A stretch of 64,000 bases of DNA from Streptomyces canus. GTDB lineage: Bacteria > Actinomycetota > Actinomycetes > Streptomycetales > Streptomycetaceae. The stretch is taken from contig NZ_JAUSYQ010000001.1 in the NCBI RefSeq assembly GCF_030816965.1, positions 1 through 64,000 of the forward strand, in the 5' to 3' direction. Position 1 is the stretch's first letter. The number at the start of each line of letters is the position of its first letter. Positions 8,379 through 17,981 of the stretch are shown here, piece after piece. The notes under the pieces were generated by a model that worked only from the letters and a program-made list of their open reading frames with translations, ran no database searches and was not told the origin of the DNA. A program made the translations under genes and the position numbers.

Positions 8379-9002
8379 GTGGAATCCGTGAACGTCGCGA
8401 TCATCTACTACAGCGCGACCGGCCATGTGCACACCCTCGCGCACGCCGCCGCCGAGGGCGCCGAGAAGGCCGGTGCCGCCGTCCGGGTCCGCCGCGTCGC
8501 CGAGACGGCCCCCGCCCAGGCCGTCGCCGCCAACCCCGCCTGGGCCCGGTACCGCGAGGAACACGCGGACATCCCCGAGGCCGGTCTCGACGACCTCGAC
8601 TGGGCCGACGCCGTCCTCCTGGGCACGCCCACCCGGTTCGGCAACCCCGCGAGCCAGCTCCGGGCCTTCCTCGACACCACGGGCCCGCTGTGGGTGCAGG
8701 GCAAGCTCGCCGGCAAGGTCTACTCCGCCTTCACCGTCAGCAACACCCTCCACGGCGGGCAGGAGTCCACCATCCTGGCCCTGTCCAACACCTTCTACCA
8801 CTGGGGCGGCATCATCGTGCCCCCCGGTTACACCGACCCCATCCAGTTCCAGGTCGGCAACCCGTACGGCGTCTCCCACGTCGCGGGTGCCCCCGGGCAG
8901 CAGACGGCACCCAGCCAGGAGACCCTCCAGGCGGCCCGCTACCAGGCCCAGCGCGTCACCGACACCGCGGCGGCCCTGAAGAAGGGCCGCGCCGCCCGGT
9001 GA
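8379..9002 (+). CDS. wrbA: WrbA-type NAD(P)H:quinone oxidoreductase
   Basis: This flavodoxin-fold protein of about 207 residues starts with 'VAIIYYSATGH', the FMN phosphate loop. It contains 'LLGTPTRFGN' (residues about 78-87) and 'NTLHGGQEST', both diagnostic of WrbA/type IV quinone reductases. Such enzymes reduce quinones to hydroquinones by two-electron transfer in the cytoplasm. The GTG at 8379 is chosen because of the upstream GAGGAGAGG; a GTG at 8388 is an alternative. It converges on the phenazine operon and could handle redox-active naphthoquinones or phenazines made by the cluster. Confidence 0.9.
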   Translation: MESVNVAIIYYSATGHVHTLAHAAAEGAEKAGAAVRVRRVAETAPAQAVAANPAWARYREEHADIPEAGLDDLDWADAVLLGTPTRFGNPASQLRAFLDTTGPLWVQGKLAGKVYSAFTVSNTLHGGQESTILALSNTFYHWGGIIVPPGYTDPIQFQVGNPYGVSHVAGAPGQQTAPSQETLQAARYQAQRVTDTAAALKKGRAAR

Positions 9003-9028
9003 CGCCGCTCCCCCCGCGGGGGGCGTGC

Positions 9029-9059
9029 GGGATCCCGGCCCCCGCGCGGCCGGGATCCC
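9029..9059. terminator. Bidirectional terminator between wrbA and the phz operon
   Basis: GGGATCCCGGCC at 9029-9040 pairs perfectly with 9048-9059 across a 7-nt loop. It sits between two convergent genes, 26 nt after the wrbA stop and 17 nt after the phzB1 stop. Confidence 0.6.
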
Positions 9060-9076
9060 CCGGGCGGCGGCCGGGG

Positions 9077-9583
9077 TCAGCTGGGGATCCAGTCCCGCTG
9101 GATACGGGGGGTCCCGATGCCGAGCGACCGCATGTGCTCGATGGGGTTGGTGTACTCCCGGCTGGCGACGATCCGGCCGTCGCTGAGCGTGAAACCGTGG
9201 ATGAAGTGGTTGTGGTAGTGGCCCTCGGGATAGCCGGGGAAACGGATCGTCCCCTCGCCCTCGCACTCGACCCAGATGACGGCCGGGTCCTGTGTCTCGT
9301 AGAGGTGCACGCCGTGCCACCGCCAGTCGGGCAGCACCTTCAGGGACAGCTCGCCATGCCGCTTCAGCTTCTCGCGGCCCCTGACGACGATGGGCCGGCC
9401 GATGTCGGTGTAGAACAGGGACGCGGTGCCGTCCTCGGTGTAGAGGGTGTAGCGGCTCAGCCGTGCCTCGGCGCCGGTCTCCATGTACCGCTCCACGGCC
9501 CGCCGGTTGCGGGCCCGCAGCTCGTGGTCGCCGGTGAACACCGCGGCCAAGCCGCCGGACCCGGTGGACGGGGACGATGTCAT
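9077..9583 (-). CDS. phzB: PhzA/PhzB-family phenazine condensation protein (copy 1)
   Basis: This 168-residue SnoaL/ketosteroid-isomerase-fold protein is the last gene of the phenazine operon. PhzB binds the unstable aminoketone formed by PhzF and promotes pairing of two molecules into the tricyclic phenazine precursor. Family features are 'NRRAVERYM' near the N-terminus, 'YPEGHYHNHFIH' at about 119-129 and 'REYTNPIEHMRSLGI' near the C-terminus. The His in the 'LKRHGELS' helix and the Glu of 'REYTNP', equivalents of the catalytic pair in Pseudomonas PhzB, are both kept. A second copy (phzB2) lies at the other end of the operon. Confidence 0.93.
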   Translation of the reverse strand: MTSSPSTGSGGLAAVFTGDHELRARNRRAVERYMETGAEARLSRYTLYTEDGTASLFYTDIGRPIVVRGREKLKRHGELSLKVLPDWRWHGVHLYETQDPAVIWVECEGEGTIRFPGYPEGHYHNHFIHGFTLSDGRIVASREYTNPIEHMRSLGIGTPRIQRDWIPS

Positions 9584-9620
9584 GGTGCCTCCCGGTGGGC
9601 CGACGGAGCAGACGCGCGGG

Positions 9621-10316
9621 TCACGGCTGGAGCCGGCTGGTCCGCCAGCCGTCGCCGACCCGGTCGTAGCGCAGTCGTTCGTGCAGCCGGTCGGTGCCGT
9701 GGGCCCAGAACTCCAGGGATTCGGGTTCGAGCCGGTAGGCCACGAACGTCTCGGGGCAGGGCAGCGGCCGCTCCAGGGCACCCAGCTCCAGGGCCCTGGC
9801 ACGCAGTTCGGCGAACTCGTCGAGGCCGGACAGCGGCTCGCTCTGCCGGGAGACGGAGGTCATCGGGTGGGTGAAGACGGGCCGCGCGAACCACAGGGCC
9901 TCGGCCTCGGCCCGGGGCAGCAGGCGCACCGGACCCGCCAGCGTGATCTGCCGGCTGGTCTCGCGCCAGTACAGGACGCCGGAGGCCCACGGGTTCTCAG
10001 CCAGTTCCCGGCCCTTCCGGCTGCCGGCGTGGGTGATGAAGACGAGGCCGGCGTCCGTGACCGCGTTGACCGCCACGATGCGGGACGAGGCGCGGCCCCG
10101 GGCATCGGCGGTGGCCAGGGCGAGGGCGCGCGGTTCGCGCACGCCGTGGGCGGTGCTGCTCTCCAGCCACCCGGCCAGCAGCGCCATCGGCTCCGGCGGC
10201 GGCATGAGGAACTCGGGGAAGTCCAGCTCGATGGTCGTGGTGAGGGTCTCCGAGCGCGTGCCGCCCCGGTCGGCGGCCTTCCCGGGCGTCGCGTTCCTCG
10301 TTGACAGGTCAGACAT
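9621..10316 (-). CDS. phzG: Phenazine oxidase PhzG (FMN-dependent, PNPOx family)
   Basis: This 231-residue protein is related to pyridoxine 5'-phosphate oxidase. It carries 'ALATADARGRASSRIV' and 'FITHAGSRKGRELAENPWAS' (FMN-binding strands, residues about 65-110) and a C-terminal 'FWAHGTDRLHERLRYDR' typical of PhzG/PdxH. PhzG oxidises dihydro- and tetrahydro-phenazine carboxylates after the PhzB-assisted condensation. Its start overlaps the phzF stop by 8 nt, indicating translational coupling; phzB1 follows after 37 nt. Confidence 0.95.
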   Translation of the reverse strand: MSDLSTRNATPGKAADRGGTRSETLTTTIELDFPEFLMPPPEPMALLAGWLESSTAHGVREPRALALATADARGRASSRIVAVNAVTDAGLVFITHAGSRKGRELAENPWASGVLYWRETSRQITLAGPVRLLPRAEAEALWFARPVFTHPMTSVSRQSEPLSGLDEFAELRARALELGALERPLPCPETFVAYRLEPESLEFWAHGTDRLHERLRYDRVGDGWRTSRLQP

Positions 10317-11145
10317 GGAGCACTCCTTCGATTGTGACGACGCCGTGGCCCTCGACCTCGACGGAGTCGACCCGGTCCCCCTCCCCCTGCACCCGTGCGC
10401 CCATGGGGGACGGGCGGCCGATCTCGACGCCCTGAGTGATCTCGATGTGCTGCCCGTAGGCGTTCAGGCCGTGGCGGGCGAGGTGGATGGCGATGGGCCC
10501 GGCGGCGGAGCCGGTGGCGGCGTCCTCCACGACCCCGTACGCGGGCGAGAACATGCGGTTGCGCCACCGGGTGCCGGACCCGGCGAAGCAGTTGGCCGCC
10601 ATGTCGGGGAACCGGGCCAGGGCCCGGTGGTCGGGGTCCAGCTTCGACAGCGCCTCGACGCTCTCGAGGCCGACGAGGACGTGGCGCGGGCCGTTGCGGT
10701 AGATCTCCACCGGGAGCGTCGACCCGCCGACGCCGAGCGCCTCGAGGAGTTCGGCGGCGCGGTCGAAGGGTTCCCACACGGGCACGGGCTGGCGCATGCG
10801 GGCGGCGACGACCTTTCCGTCCACGCGCTCCAGCTCGAAGGGGATGACCCCCATGGCGGTCTCGATCCGCAGTCGGCCGGCGTCGGTTCGGCCGCCCAGT
10901 GCGATGGCCGTGCCCAGCAACGGGTGCCCGGCGAAGGGGAGTTCGTTGACCGGGGTGAAGATCCGCACATGGGCGTCCGCGCCCTGGCGGGGCCGGAGCA
11001 CGAACGTGGACTCCGAGAGGTTCATCTCCCGGGCGATGCGCTGCATCTGCCCGCAGGACAGGTCGTCGCTCGCGAAGAACACCGCGACCGGGTTTCCGGT
11101 GAGCGGCGTCCGGGCGAACGCGTCGACGACGACGTACTGGTGCAT
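10309..11145 (-). CDS. phzF: Trans-2,3-dihydro-3-hydroxyanthranilate isomerase PhzF
   Basis: The protein has 278 residues, the family's usual length. The DapF-fold signature 'YVVVDAFARTPLTGNPVAVF' opens it, and 'MNLSESTFVL' at about 41-50 holds the catalytic Glu (E45 in P. fluorescens). 'GAGTR'-type phosphate-binding loops are replaced by 'DAATGSAAGP' near residue 215, as in other PhzF proteins. It isomerises DHHA to the reactive aminoketone. The gene lies 74 nt after phzE and overlaps phzG. Confidence 0.95.
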   Translation of the reverse strand: MHQYVVVDAFARTPLTGNPVAVFFASDDLSCGQMQRIAREMNLSESTFVLRPRQGADAHVRIFTPVNELPFAGHPLLGTAIALGGRTDAGRLRIETAMGVIPFELERVDGKVVAARMRQPVPVWEPFDRAAELLEALGVGGSTLPVEIYRNGPRHVLVGLESVEALSKLDPDHRALARFPDMAANCFAGSGTRWRNRMFSPAYGVVEDAATGSAAGPIAIHLARHGLNAYGQHIEITQGVEIGRPSPMGARVQGEGDRVDSVEVEGHGVVTIEGVLHV

Positions 11146-11219
11146 CTGTTCTCCTACGTCTCCAAGGGGTGCGGCCGTGCCGGGGCGAGCGGCGCGAACC
11201 GGCCCGGTGGGGCCTTCGG

Positions 11220-13109
11220 TCAGGCCGGATCAGGAGTGCGGTCCGGGGCGAGAAGACCGGCCAGGGTGGTGCCCACGATGCGCGGTCCGTCCTTTGTGAG
11301 CACCGACTCGGGGTGGAACTGCATCGAGGCGAACCAGGGACCGCGCAGGGCGTGGACCTCCCCGGTGAACCGGTCCCGGCTGACCCGGACCGGACCCAGG
11401 CCGCCGGCGCTGAACTCGTCGCTCTCGCCGACCAGGGCGAAGGTGTTGTAGAAGCCGACGCGTTCGGCAGCGCCGAACAGGTCGATCTCCTTCTGCACTC
11501 CCTGGTTGGGCACCTCCCTGCGGCGCAGCGGCAGGCCGAGCCCGAGGCCGAGGACCTGGTGGCTGAGGCACACGGCGAGGAAGGGACGGCGGGCGCTCAG
11601 CAGGGTGCCGACCGCCGTCTGCAGATGGCGCATCTTGGGGTGCGCGGTGTCCCGCGGATCGCCCGGACCCGGCCCCATCACGACCAGGTCGTGCCCCTCG
11701 AAGGCGTAGTCCTCGTCGAAGCGCCGGACCGTCACCCGCAGACCCAGTGCACGCAGTTGCTGGTCGAGCATGGAGGTGAAGGTGTCCTCGGCATCCACCA
11801 CCAGCACGTCGCGTCCGGCCAGTCCCGGCCACGCCGACGCGCGTGCCGCGGCGTCGGAGAGCCAGAAGCCGGCGATGGCGTCGTTGCGCAGCCCCAGGGC
11901 CCGGCGTACGCCGGGGTGGTCTGCGAAGCGCTCCCGCCTGCCGCCGTCCAGGGCGGCGACGAGCGCGGCCGCCTTGGCGCGAGTCTCCGCGGCCTCCGAG
12001 GCGGGATCGGAGTGGCGGACGATGGTGGCGCCCACGCCGATGCCGATGCGTCCGCCGGGCCCGATGTCGGCGGTACGGATCAGGATCGCCGAGTCCATGA
12101 CGCGCTCGCCCGCGTCGTCACGGCCGATGAGCGCGGCGGCGCCGCTGTAGTATTCGCGGCCGCCCGGCTCGAAACGTGCGATGGTGCGGCAGGCGCTCTC
12201 CAGCGGACTGCCGGTGACCGTGGGCGCGAACATGGTCTCGCGCAGGATGTCGCGCACGTCGCGGCCGGTGTGTCCCTCGATGAAGTACTCGGTGTGCGCG
12301 ACCCGGGCCATCTCCTTGAGGTAGGGGCCCACGACACGGCCGCCCGCGGGGCAGATCCGGGCCATCATCTTGAGTTCCTCGTCGAGGACCATGTACAGCT
12401 CGTCGGTCTCCTTCCGGTCACCGAGGAACTCCAGGACGCCCGAGAGGGAGGGACCCGACGGCGGATAGCGGTAGGTGCCGCTGATGGGGTTCATGACGGC
12501 CGTGCCGCCCTGGAGGCTGACGTGCCGCTCGGGCGAGGCGCCGACCAGGGTCCGGGTGCCGGTGTGGATCAGGAACGTCCAGTGGGCACCGGATTCACCC
12601 TTGAGGAGCCGGCCGAACAGCGCGGGGGCGCTCAGCGGCCCGTAGTCCGTGATGTCGGCGACGAAGGTGCGCTTGATGACGAAGTTCGCGCCCTCCCCGG
12701 TACCGATCATCTCCTTGACGATGCGGCGCACCACCTCCTCATAGGCCGCGTCGTCGGCGTCGAAGCCACCGCCGGACAGCGTCGTCGCCACGTCGGGAAT
12801 CCGTGTCAGCGCCTCCTCGAGAGGCAGCCGCTGCTGACCGGTGACGGTCATCGCCACCAGCGGTGTCCCGTCGTCGGCACAGGCGAAGCCGCGCTCGGCC
12901 AGCTGCCGGTAGGGGACGACGACGAGGACCTCGTGATGTGCACCGGGGCCCGGGACCGGCGGCAGGGGGATGTCGGCCAGGGTCGCCGGCAGGGACACCG
13001 TGCCCGTCAGGACCTCCACGGCGCCGGGGTCGGTGCCGGGCCGGTACAGCAGGGCATACGGCTGTGACGGTGTGTCCAGCACATGGTCGAGCAGATCGGC
13101 ACAGGTCAT
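11220..13109 (-). CDS. phzE: 2-amino-2-desoxyisochorismate synthase PhzE
   Basis: This 629-residue fusion has an N-terminal chorismate-binding (MST) domain, residues about 110-390 with '[10 protein letters not shown]', '[10 protein letters not shown]' and '[15 protein letters not shown]'. The C-terminal class I glutamine amidotransferase domain (about 435-629) has nucleophile Cys in 'LAVCLSHQ' and His in 'MQFHPES'. PhzE converts chorismate and glutamine to ADIC, the first committed step of phenazine synthesis. The start at 13109 overlaps the phzD stop by 4 nt (ATGA). Domain order and length match characterised PhzE. Confidence 0.96.
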   Translation of the reverse strand: MTCADLLDHVLDTPSQPYALLYRPGTDPGAVEVLTGTVSLPATLADIPLPPVPGPGAHHEVLVVVPYRQLAERGFACADDGTPLVAMTVTGQQRLPLEEALTRIPDVATTLSGGGFDADDAAYEEVVRRIVKEMIGTGEGANFVIKRTFVADITDYGPLSAPALFGRLLKGESGAHWTFLIHTGTRTLVGASPERHVSLQGGTAVMNPISGTYRYPPSGPSLSGVLEFLGDRKETDELYMVLDEELKMMARICPAGGRVVGPYLKEMARVAHTEYFIEGHTGRDVRDILRETMFAPTVTGSPLESACRTIARFEPGGREYYSGAAALIGRDDAGERVMDSAILIRTADIGPGGRIGIGVGATIVRHSDPASEAAETRAKAAALVAALDGGRRERFADHPGVRRALGLRNDAIAGFWLSDAAARASAWPGLAGRDVLVVDAEDTFTSMLDQQLRALGLRVTVRRFDEDYAFEGHDLVVMGPGPGDPRDTAHPKMRHLQTAVGTLLSARRPFLAVCLSHQVLGLGLGLPLRRREVPNQGVQKEIDLFGAAERVGFYNTFALVGESDEFSAGGLGPVRVSRDRFTGEVHALRGPWFASMQFHPESVLTKDGPRIVGTTLAGLLAPDRTPDPA

Positions 13110-13729
13110 GCGAACAGTCCCTTGACCGTGGTGACACGAGCGCAGCGCCCGGCGGCATAGGCGAGTGCCTGGTGGTGGTGGTCCGCCGAGAAGTCGGCGG
13201 TGGCATCGGCGACGAAGAACGGCCGGATGTCGTGGGTGAAGGCGTCGACGGCGGTGGCCAGCACACCGACGTGGGCGTAGACCCCGCACAGGACGAGCTG
13301 GTCACGGCCCGTGGCACGCATCCGCTGCAGCAGATCGGTCTTGAAGAAAGCGCTGTAGCGCCACTTGGTCAGCAGCCAGTCGTGTGCCGCCGGGGCGAGC
13401 GCGTCGACGACCTGACGGTCCTCGGGCTCGGGACGCATGCCCGGACCCCAGAAGTCCTTGAGCAGACCACGCTCCTCGTCGGTCATGCCACCCGGCTGGG
13501 CGGTGTAGGCGACCGGCATGCCAAGCCCGGCGCACTGCTCACGCAGCAGCGCCGTGTTACGGACCAGGGCATCGCGCAGGCCTTCGGGGAGCGGCTTGAG
13601 GAAGTACCGCTGCATGTCATGGACGAGGAGGACCGACCGCTCTGGTTCGGCCTTCCAGGACACAACGGCCGACGGCAGGTCACCGTCGGAGGGAAGCGGG
13701 TACGCGGAGATGGAAGGTATGCCGGTCAT
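13106..13729 (-). CDS. phzD: Isochorismatase-like hydrolase PhzD
   Basis: This 207-residue protein hydrolyses the vinyl ether of ADIC to trans-2,3-dihydro-3-hydroxyanthranilate. It has '[11 protein letters not shown]' (catalytic Asp near 38), '[10 protein letters not shown]' (Lys near 122) and '[14 protein letters not shown]'. The last motif lacks the nucleophilic Cys of ordinary cysteine hydrolases, as expected of PhzD. Residue order and length match P. aeruginosa PhzD. It overlaps phzE by 4 nt and follows phzC after 26 nt. Confidence 0.95.
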   Translation of the reverse strand: MTGIPSISAYPLPSDGDLPSAVVSWKAEPERSVLLVHDMQRYFLKPLPEGLRDALVRNTALLREQCAGLGMPVAYTAQPGGMTDEERGLLKDFWGPGMRPEPEDRQVVDALAPAAHDWLLTKWRYSAFFKTDLLQRMRATGRDQLVLCGVYAHVGVLATAVDAFTHDIRPFFVADATADFSADHHHQALAYAAGRCARVTTVKGLFA

Positions 13730-13755
13730 GGCTCCTGTTCCTGCTCGGCTGTGGC

Positions 13756-14943
13756 TCAGGCGGCCCAGGACGTGATGACGGAGACGGCCTGCCACGGGGT
13801 GAGACGGGGGTCGCACAACGAGGTGTAGCGCTCGCCCACGGAGTCCAGGTCGGACCAGGTCGTCGCGCATTCGGTGACATCGTCCGGAGTGGTCTCCAGG
13901 TGCAGGCCACCGGGAACGCCACCGGCACCCTGCACCGCCGCCACAAACCGCGAGACCTCCAAAGCGACGGTCTCCACCAGACGCGACTTGCGGCCGCCGG
14001 GCGCCGTCACGGTGTTGCCGTGCATGGGATCGCTGAGCCAGATGACGGGGTGACCCGCACCCTGCACAGCCTCGACCAGACGTGGAAGCCGGTCAGTGAC
14101 ACGCTCGGCTCCCATCCGCGCCACAAGGGTGAGTTTGCCGGGATCCCGCCACGGATCGAGCCGCTCGCACAGCGCCAACAACTCGTCCCGCTCCATCGCG
14201 GGGCCGACCTTGCACGCCACCGGATTACTCACCTGAGACAGCAACGCGACATGAGCGCCATCGACCTGCCGGGTGCGTTCACCAATCCACGGCCAATGCG
14301 TCGACCCCAGGAACAGCCGTCCCTGCTCGTCGACACGGAGCATAGGAATCTCGTAGTCGAGGAGCAGCGCCTCATGACTCGTCCAGACCACGGCTTCCAC
14401 GACATCGCGTCCCGCCGCACGTTCCCGCCAGCCGAGATGACCGACAATGTCATTAGCGGCCATATAACCCGTAAGGATACGCAAAGGATCGGCACGACGG
14501 CTCTCACGGTCTGGTTCCGGACCATTAACCATATGACCCCGGAAAGACGGCAAAGCGACACCACCGACAACTTCCGTGTCCTTCGAACGAGGCTTGGCGA
14601 ACTGCCCCGCGATACGTCCCACACGCAGCACAGGTTTGCCCGTGACCAGACCAAGAGCTCCGGCGAGCAGGTCGAGCACCGCGGCCTTGCGCGTCACGTG
14701 ATGGGGGGTGCACTCCTGCGGGTCCTCGGCGCAGTCGCCCGACTGCACCACCATGGCCTCGCCGAGCGCCACCTTGCCGAGCAGGGTGCGCATCGTGGCC
14801 ACGTCGTCGGGCCGTACGAGGGTGGGGCGTGCGGCCAGTGCCTGGCTCACCCTGCTCAGCTGGGAGAGGTCGCCCCATTCGGGCTGCTGCCTCGCCTCCC
14901 GGAAACGAATGTCCCGTACGACGTCTCTCACGACATCTTTCAT
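13756..14943 (-). CDS. phzC: Type II DAHP synthase PhzC
   Basis: The 395-residue protein belongs to the plant-type (class II) 3-deoxy-D-arabino-heptulosonate 7-phosphate synthases. Recognisable blocks are '[14 protein letters not shown]', '[14 protein letters not shown]', 'HMVNGPEPD', '[12 protein letters not shown]' and '[10 protein letters not shown]'. It feeds erythrose 4-phosphate and PEP into the shikimate pathway to raise chorismate supply. Cluster-borne copies are thought to escape aromatic amino-acid feedback. The ATG at 14943 lies 50 nt after phzB2. Confidence 0.95.
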   Translation of the reverse strand: MKDVVRDVVRDIRFREARQQPEWGDLSQLSRVSQALAARPTLVRPDDVATMRTLLGKVALGEAMVVQSGDCAEDPQECTPHHVTRKAAVLDLLAGALGLVTGKPVLRVGRIAGQFAKPRSKDTEVVGGVALPSFRGHMVNGPEPDRESRRADPLRILTGYMAANDIVGHLGWRERAAGRDVVEAVVWTSHEALLLDYEIPMLRVDEQGRLFLGSTHWPWIGERTRQVDGAHVALLSQVSNPVACKVGPAMERDELLALCERLDPWRDPGKLTLVARMGAERVTDRLPRLVEAVQGAGHPVIWLSDPMHGNTVTAPGGRKSRLVETVALEVSRFVAAVQGAGGVPGGLHLETTPDDVTECATTWSDLDSVGERYTSLCDPRLTPWQAVSVITSWAA

Positions 14944-14993
14944 GACGTACTCCGATCCGCAGATGATGTCGTGCCGCTCAGGTGGCGGGCCTT

Positions 14994-15482
14994 TCAGGTG
15001 GGAATTCCCTTGCGCTTGATCTCCGGGACAGGAATGCCGAGCGCCCGCAGCTGTTCGAAGGGGTTCATGAATTCGCGCTGCCGCTTGATCTTCCCGTTCT
15101 CGAACTCGAACGAGTGCAGGAAGTGGTTCTCGTAGTAGCCCTCGGGGTAGTCGCCGAAGCGGATCTTCCCGTGGCCGTCGCATTCCACCCAGAAGCGGTC
15201 GGGGTCCTGGGTCTCGAAGATCGTGATGTTGTACCACTCCCAGTCGGGGAAGCACTCCAGTGACCAGACGGCGTGGTCGGCGAGACGGTCCTTGCCCTTG
15301 ATCACGATGGGGGCGCCGGTGTCGGTGGTCCACAGACCGCCGCTGCCGTCCTCGGTGAACAACTCGTGCCGCCGCAGCCGGTCCTGCCCCTTGGTGTTCA
15401 TGTACTGCTCGACGACGGCACGGTTGTTACGGCGCTGTTCCGCGCGGTCGAGGAATGCCTGGGGGGCGACGCTTTCGTGCAC
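14994..15482 (-). CDS. phzB: PhzA/PhzB-family phenazine condensation protein (copy 2)
   Basis: The GTG at 15482 is preceded by ACAGGAG at 5-6 nt, giving the normal 162 residues; an ATG at 15518 is possible but has no such site. Motifs are 'NRAVVEQYMNT', 'FWVECDGHGKIRF', 'YPEGYYENHFLHSF' and 'REFMNPFEQLRALGI'. The His of 'LADHAVW' and Glu of 'REFMNP' are present, so this copy should be catalytically competent. It is the second gene of the operon, directly after PT1. It is closer to classic PhzB in sequence than copy 1 at the operon's end. Confidence 0.94.
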   Translation of the reverse strand: MHESVAPQAFLDRAEQRRNNRAVVEQYMNTKGQDRLRRHELFTEDGSGGLWTTDTGAPIVIKGKDRLADHAVWSLECFPDWEWYNITIFETQDPDRFWVECDGHGKIRFGDYPEGYYENHFLHSFEFENGKIKRQREFMNPFEQLRALGIPVPEIKRKGIPT

Positions 15483-15589
15483 GACGGCTCCTGTGTGTTC
15501 TCGGGTGACTGAACGCATGACAAAAGCGGCCCCGGTGACGGGACCGCTTGACTGTGTGGGGTGGAGGGCCGGGGGCCGGGGACTTGCTG

Positions 15590-16486
15590 CTAGCCGGCGT
15601 CGACGGCGGTCAGCATGGCCTCCACCCGGGTGTGCCACTGGTAGTACGACTGGATCTTGTGCAACTCGCCCTCGGGGGTCACCGAGACGCCGTAGACGTA
15701 CTGCTCGCCGGCGGGGTACGGGGCGTTCTTCACGAGGTTCTCGATGCCGGGGCCGGTCTCCAGGGGAAGCCCCAGAGGATCCGTCGTCTTCACGGAGAAC
15801 GTGATCCGCTCGATCGTCGAGGAGTCCCAGCTCAGGGTGGTGTACATGCAGAAGGCCTGTTCGCAGAACCGCAGCAGCCCCTCGCTCGGCTCGGGCAGCC
15901 CCGCCTCGCCCAGCAGCGCCCGGAGCGTCTTCGGCCGGAAGAACTCGGGCGAGGAGGGGTTGAAGTACAGGTTCACCGTCCGCTTCGGGTAGTCGATGCC
16001 GACCGTGTTCACGATGCCGGCCACGCCGTACCGTTCGAAGAAGGCGAGGTTGTCGGTCACGCTGCGCGGCATCGAGGGCAGGTCGGCCAGCTCGGCCGCC
16101 GGCTGCGGCGTCGGCGCGGGGAAGAAGGTCCAGGTCTTCTTGAAGCCGCCGACGACACCGAAGTCGAAGCCGTAACCGCCGACCGGGAAGGCCTGGTGGA
16201 TCTCCGCCGACAGCCGGTCGACGGCATGACCCGTCGGGGTGGCCAGGCCGTTGGAGAGCGCGACCGCGTAGGGGTCGAGGTCCTTGGGAAGCATCGTCCA
16301 GCGGCAGTCCAGGTCGCCCGCGCGCCGGGGACCGGTCTGGGTCCGGAAGGAGATGACGGCGGGCGCCATCACGTGCTCGTACGCCGTCAGAATGGGCCAG
16401 ACCTTGTCGTGCGAGAGGGAGAGGCCCATCATCCGGGACGTCTCCTGGGTGACCGAGTAGAACTCCGATGTCCGAGCTTCTGGCAT
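15590..16486 (-). CDS. ABBA aromatic prenyltransferase PT1 (phenazine-type, PpzP-like)
   Basis: This 298-residue soluble CloQ/NphB-family protein heads the phz operon, with GGAGGAAGC before its ATG. The family pattern is visible: 'DLDCRWTMLPKDLDPYAVAL' (about 60-79), 'FDFGVVGGFKKTWTFFP', 'LPSMPRSVTDN', 'RTVNLYFNPSS' and a C-terminal 'LHKIQSYYQWH'. There is no DDxxD motif, as normal for ABBA enzymes. The 'LDCR-x-T-x-LPKDLDPY' block resembles phenazine dimethylallyltransferases. Position at the head of the phz operon supports prenylation of a dihydrophenazine carboxylate, but this is inferred. Confidence 0.93.
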   Translation of the reverse strand: MPEARTSEFYSVTQETSRMMGLSLSHDKVWPILTAYEHVMAPAVISFRTQTGPRRAGDLDCRWTMLPKDLDPYAVALSNGLATPTGHAVDRLSAEIHQAFPVGGYGFDFGVVGGFKKTWTFFPAPTPQPAAELADLPSMPRSVTDNLAFFERYGVAGIVNTVGIDYPKRTVNLYFNPSSPEFFRPKTLRALLGEAGLPEPSEGLLRFCEQAFCMYTTLSWDSSTIERITFSVKTTDPLGLPLETGPGIENLVKNAPYPAGEQYVYGVSVTPEGELHKIQSYYQWHTRVEAMLTAVDAG

Positions 16487-16696
16487 GCTTCCTCCACGGA
16501 TCGGTCGCGGTGTCCGGCGGGATGATGGCAGGAGGGCTGCCTCGTGCACCGTCGGTGCGGGCGTGCCCGGTGCGCCGTGAACGCGGCTCCCTCTGCGTCG
16601 TCGGCCGCGAAGGCGGGCGGGACACCGGGTGGCACGGCGCGGGTGCCGGAAAGCGGGAGAGAGAACCTGCCGACTCGCTGCCGCCTGAGAGTTTTC

Positions 16697-16773
16697 GGGC
16701 AGGGAGGGCGTGCAGAAAGCGTGACACAGGCGGCGCCTTCGTACCAAGGGCCTCCCGGAGTGACCTGGATCAC
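16697..16773 (-). promoter_or_regulatory. Composite promoter A, driving PT1-phz operon
   Basis: Read leftward: Crp-type palindrome GTGATCCAGGTCAC (16773-16760), TTGG (16747-16744), 16 nt, GTGTCAC (16727-16721), 16 nt, CCCTGCCC (16704-16697). The same arrangement with identical spacing recurs at four other operons. The start of PT1 is 210 nt downstream. Confidence 0.75.
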
Positions 16774-16953
16774 TCATCCAGTGATTCTCCCGCCGGCCTG
16801 CTGACGGCGTGCCGGAACGGTGTGACGATCGGGGTGTGGCCGCATCGCGTGTGCAGATGCCGGGCGCCGTGCCCGTCACCTGTGCGGTGACCCTGCTGAC
16901 GACCGTAGGGCGTACCGCTTATGCGATTCCAAGACCTCTTCCGTCATGTGATG

Positions 16954-16969
16954 ATGCCTCGGAAGGCAT
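16954..16969. promoter_or_regulatory. Candidate LysR operator
   Basis: ATGCCT at 16954-16959 and AGGCAT at 16964-16969 form a palindrome just before the lysR ribosome binding site. A second pair, TTATGC (16919-16924) and GCATAA (16966-16971), overlaps it. LysR regulators usually bind such dyads next to their own gene. Confidence 0.4.
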
Positions 16970-16984
16970 AACCGGAGGTGAGCG

Positions 16985-17917
16985 GTGGATCTCCTGCAGT
17001 TGCGCTACTTCCAGGCCGTCGCCCGCTACGAGCACATCAGCCGCGCCGCGGAGGAGCTGCACGTCGCCCAGCCCGCGCTCAGCCGCACCATCGCCCGCCT
17101 GGAGGCCGACCTCGGCACCCCGCTCTTCGACCGGCGGGGCCGCCGCGTCCGGCTGAACCAGTACGGCGCGGTGTTCCTGCGCCACGTCGACCGTGCCCTG
17201 CGCGAACTCGACGACGGCCGCCGAGCGCTGCGCGACGCCCGTGACACGGGGGTCGGCCGGGTCGGCGTCGCCTGCGAGACCCTCCTGACGATCACCCCTC
17301 TCCTCGGCGGTTTCCGCGCCGCTCATCCCCGGGCCGACGTGCGGCTCTTCCAGTCGAACGCACGTGAGATGAGCCGCCAGCTGCGCGCCGGCGAGGTCGA
17401 CTTCTGCGTCGCCTCGCAGCCACTGACCGGCACGGGTCTGGAGTGCGTGGAGCTCGCCCGGGAAGAGGTGCTGCTCGCGGTGCCGCGCGGGCACCGGCTC
17501 GAAGGCCGGGAGAGCGTGACGATCCCCGAGATCGCCGACGAGCCCTTCGTCACCACCCGGCCCGGCCACTGGCAGCGCGCCCTCCTCGACCGGCTGTTCG
17601 CGGCCGAGGGTCTCACCCCCCGGCTGTCCTGCGAGGGTGACGAACCGGCCGCCAGCCAGGACATGATCAGCGTGGGGCTCGGCATCGGCCTCATCCCCGC
17701 GATGTCCCGCCAGGCCCGTACGGAGACGAGCGTCCCGGTCGCCTGGGTCCACCTGGACGCGCCCGACTGCCACCGGGTGCTCACGCTCGTGCAGAGCCGC
17801 GACGCCTACCTGTCCGAAGTGGCGCTGAAATTCAGAGAGTTCATCATCGGCAGGCCCTTCATGGCACACCGTCCGCCCGGCCCGCGTCCCGAGCCCTCCC
17901 TCCCTCCCGCCCAGTAG
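16985..17917 (+). CDS. LysR-family transcriptional regulator
   Basis: The 310-residue protein starts at a GTG with GGAGGTG upstream. The winged helix-turn-helix occupies residues 1-60: 'LLQLRYFQAVARYEHISRAA' and 'LHVAQPALSRTIARLE'. The periplasmic-binding-protein-like effector domain runs from about 90 to 290. It is divergent from the PT1-phz operon across a 498-nt regulatory region, the usual arrangement for a LysR regulator and its target. Effector is unknown; a pathway intermediate is plausible. Confidence 0.92.
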   Translation: MDLLQLRYFQAVARYEHISRAAEELHVAQPALSRTIARLEADLGTPLFDRRGRRVRLNQYGAVFLRHVDRALRELDDGRRALRDARDTGVGRVGVACETLLTITPLLGGFRAAHPRADVRLFQSNAREMSRQLRAGEVDFCVASQPLTGTGLECVELAREEVLLAVPRGHRLEGRESVTIPEIADEPFVTTRPGHWQRALLDRLFAAEGLTPRLSCEGDEPAASQDMISVGLGIGLIPAMSRQARTETSVPVAWVHLDAPDCHRVLTLVQSRDAYLSEVALKFREFIIGRPFMAHRPPGPRPEPSLPPAQ

Positions 17918-17981
17918 GACTCCGTTAAGTTGCTCTGGCCTTTGGGTTTGGGCTGGTGGTGGACGTTCTGGGCAGGGGGCG

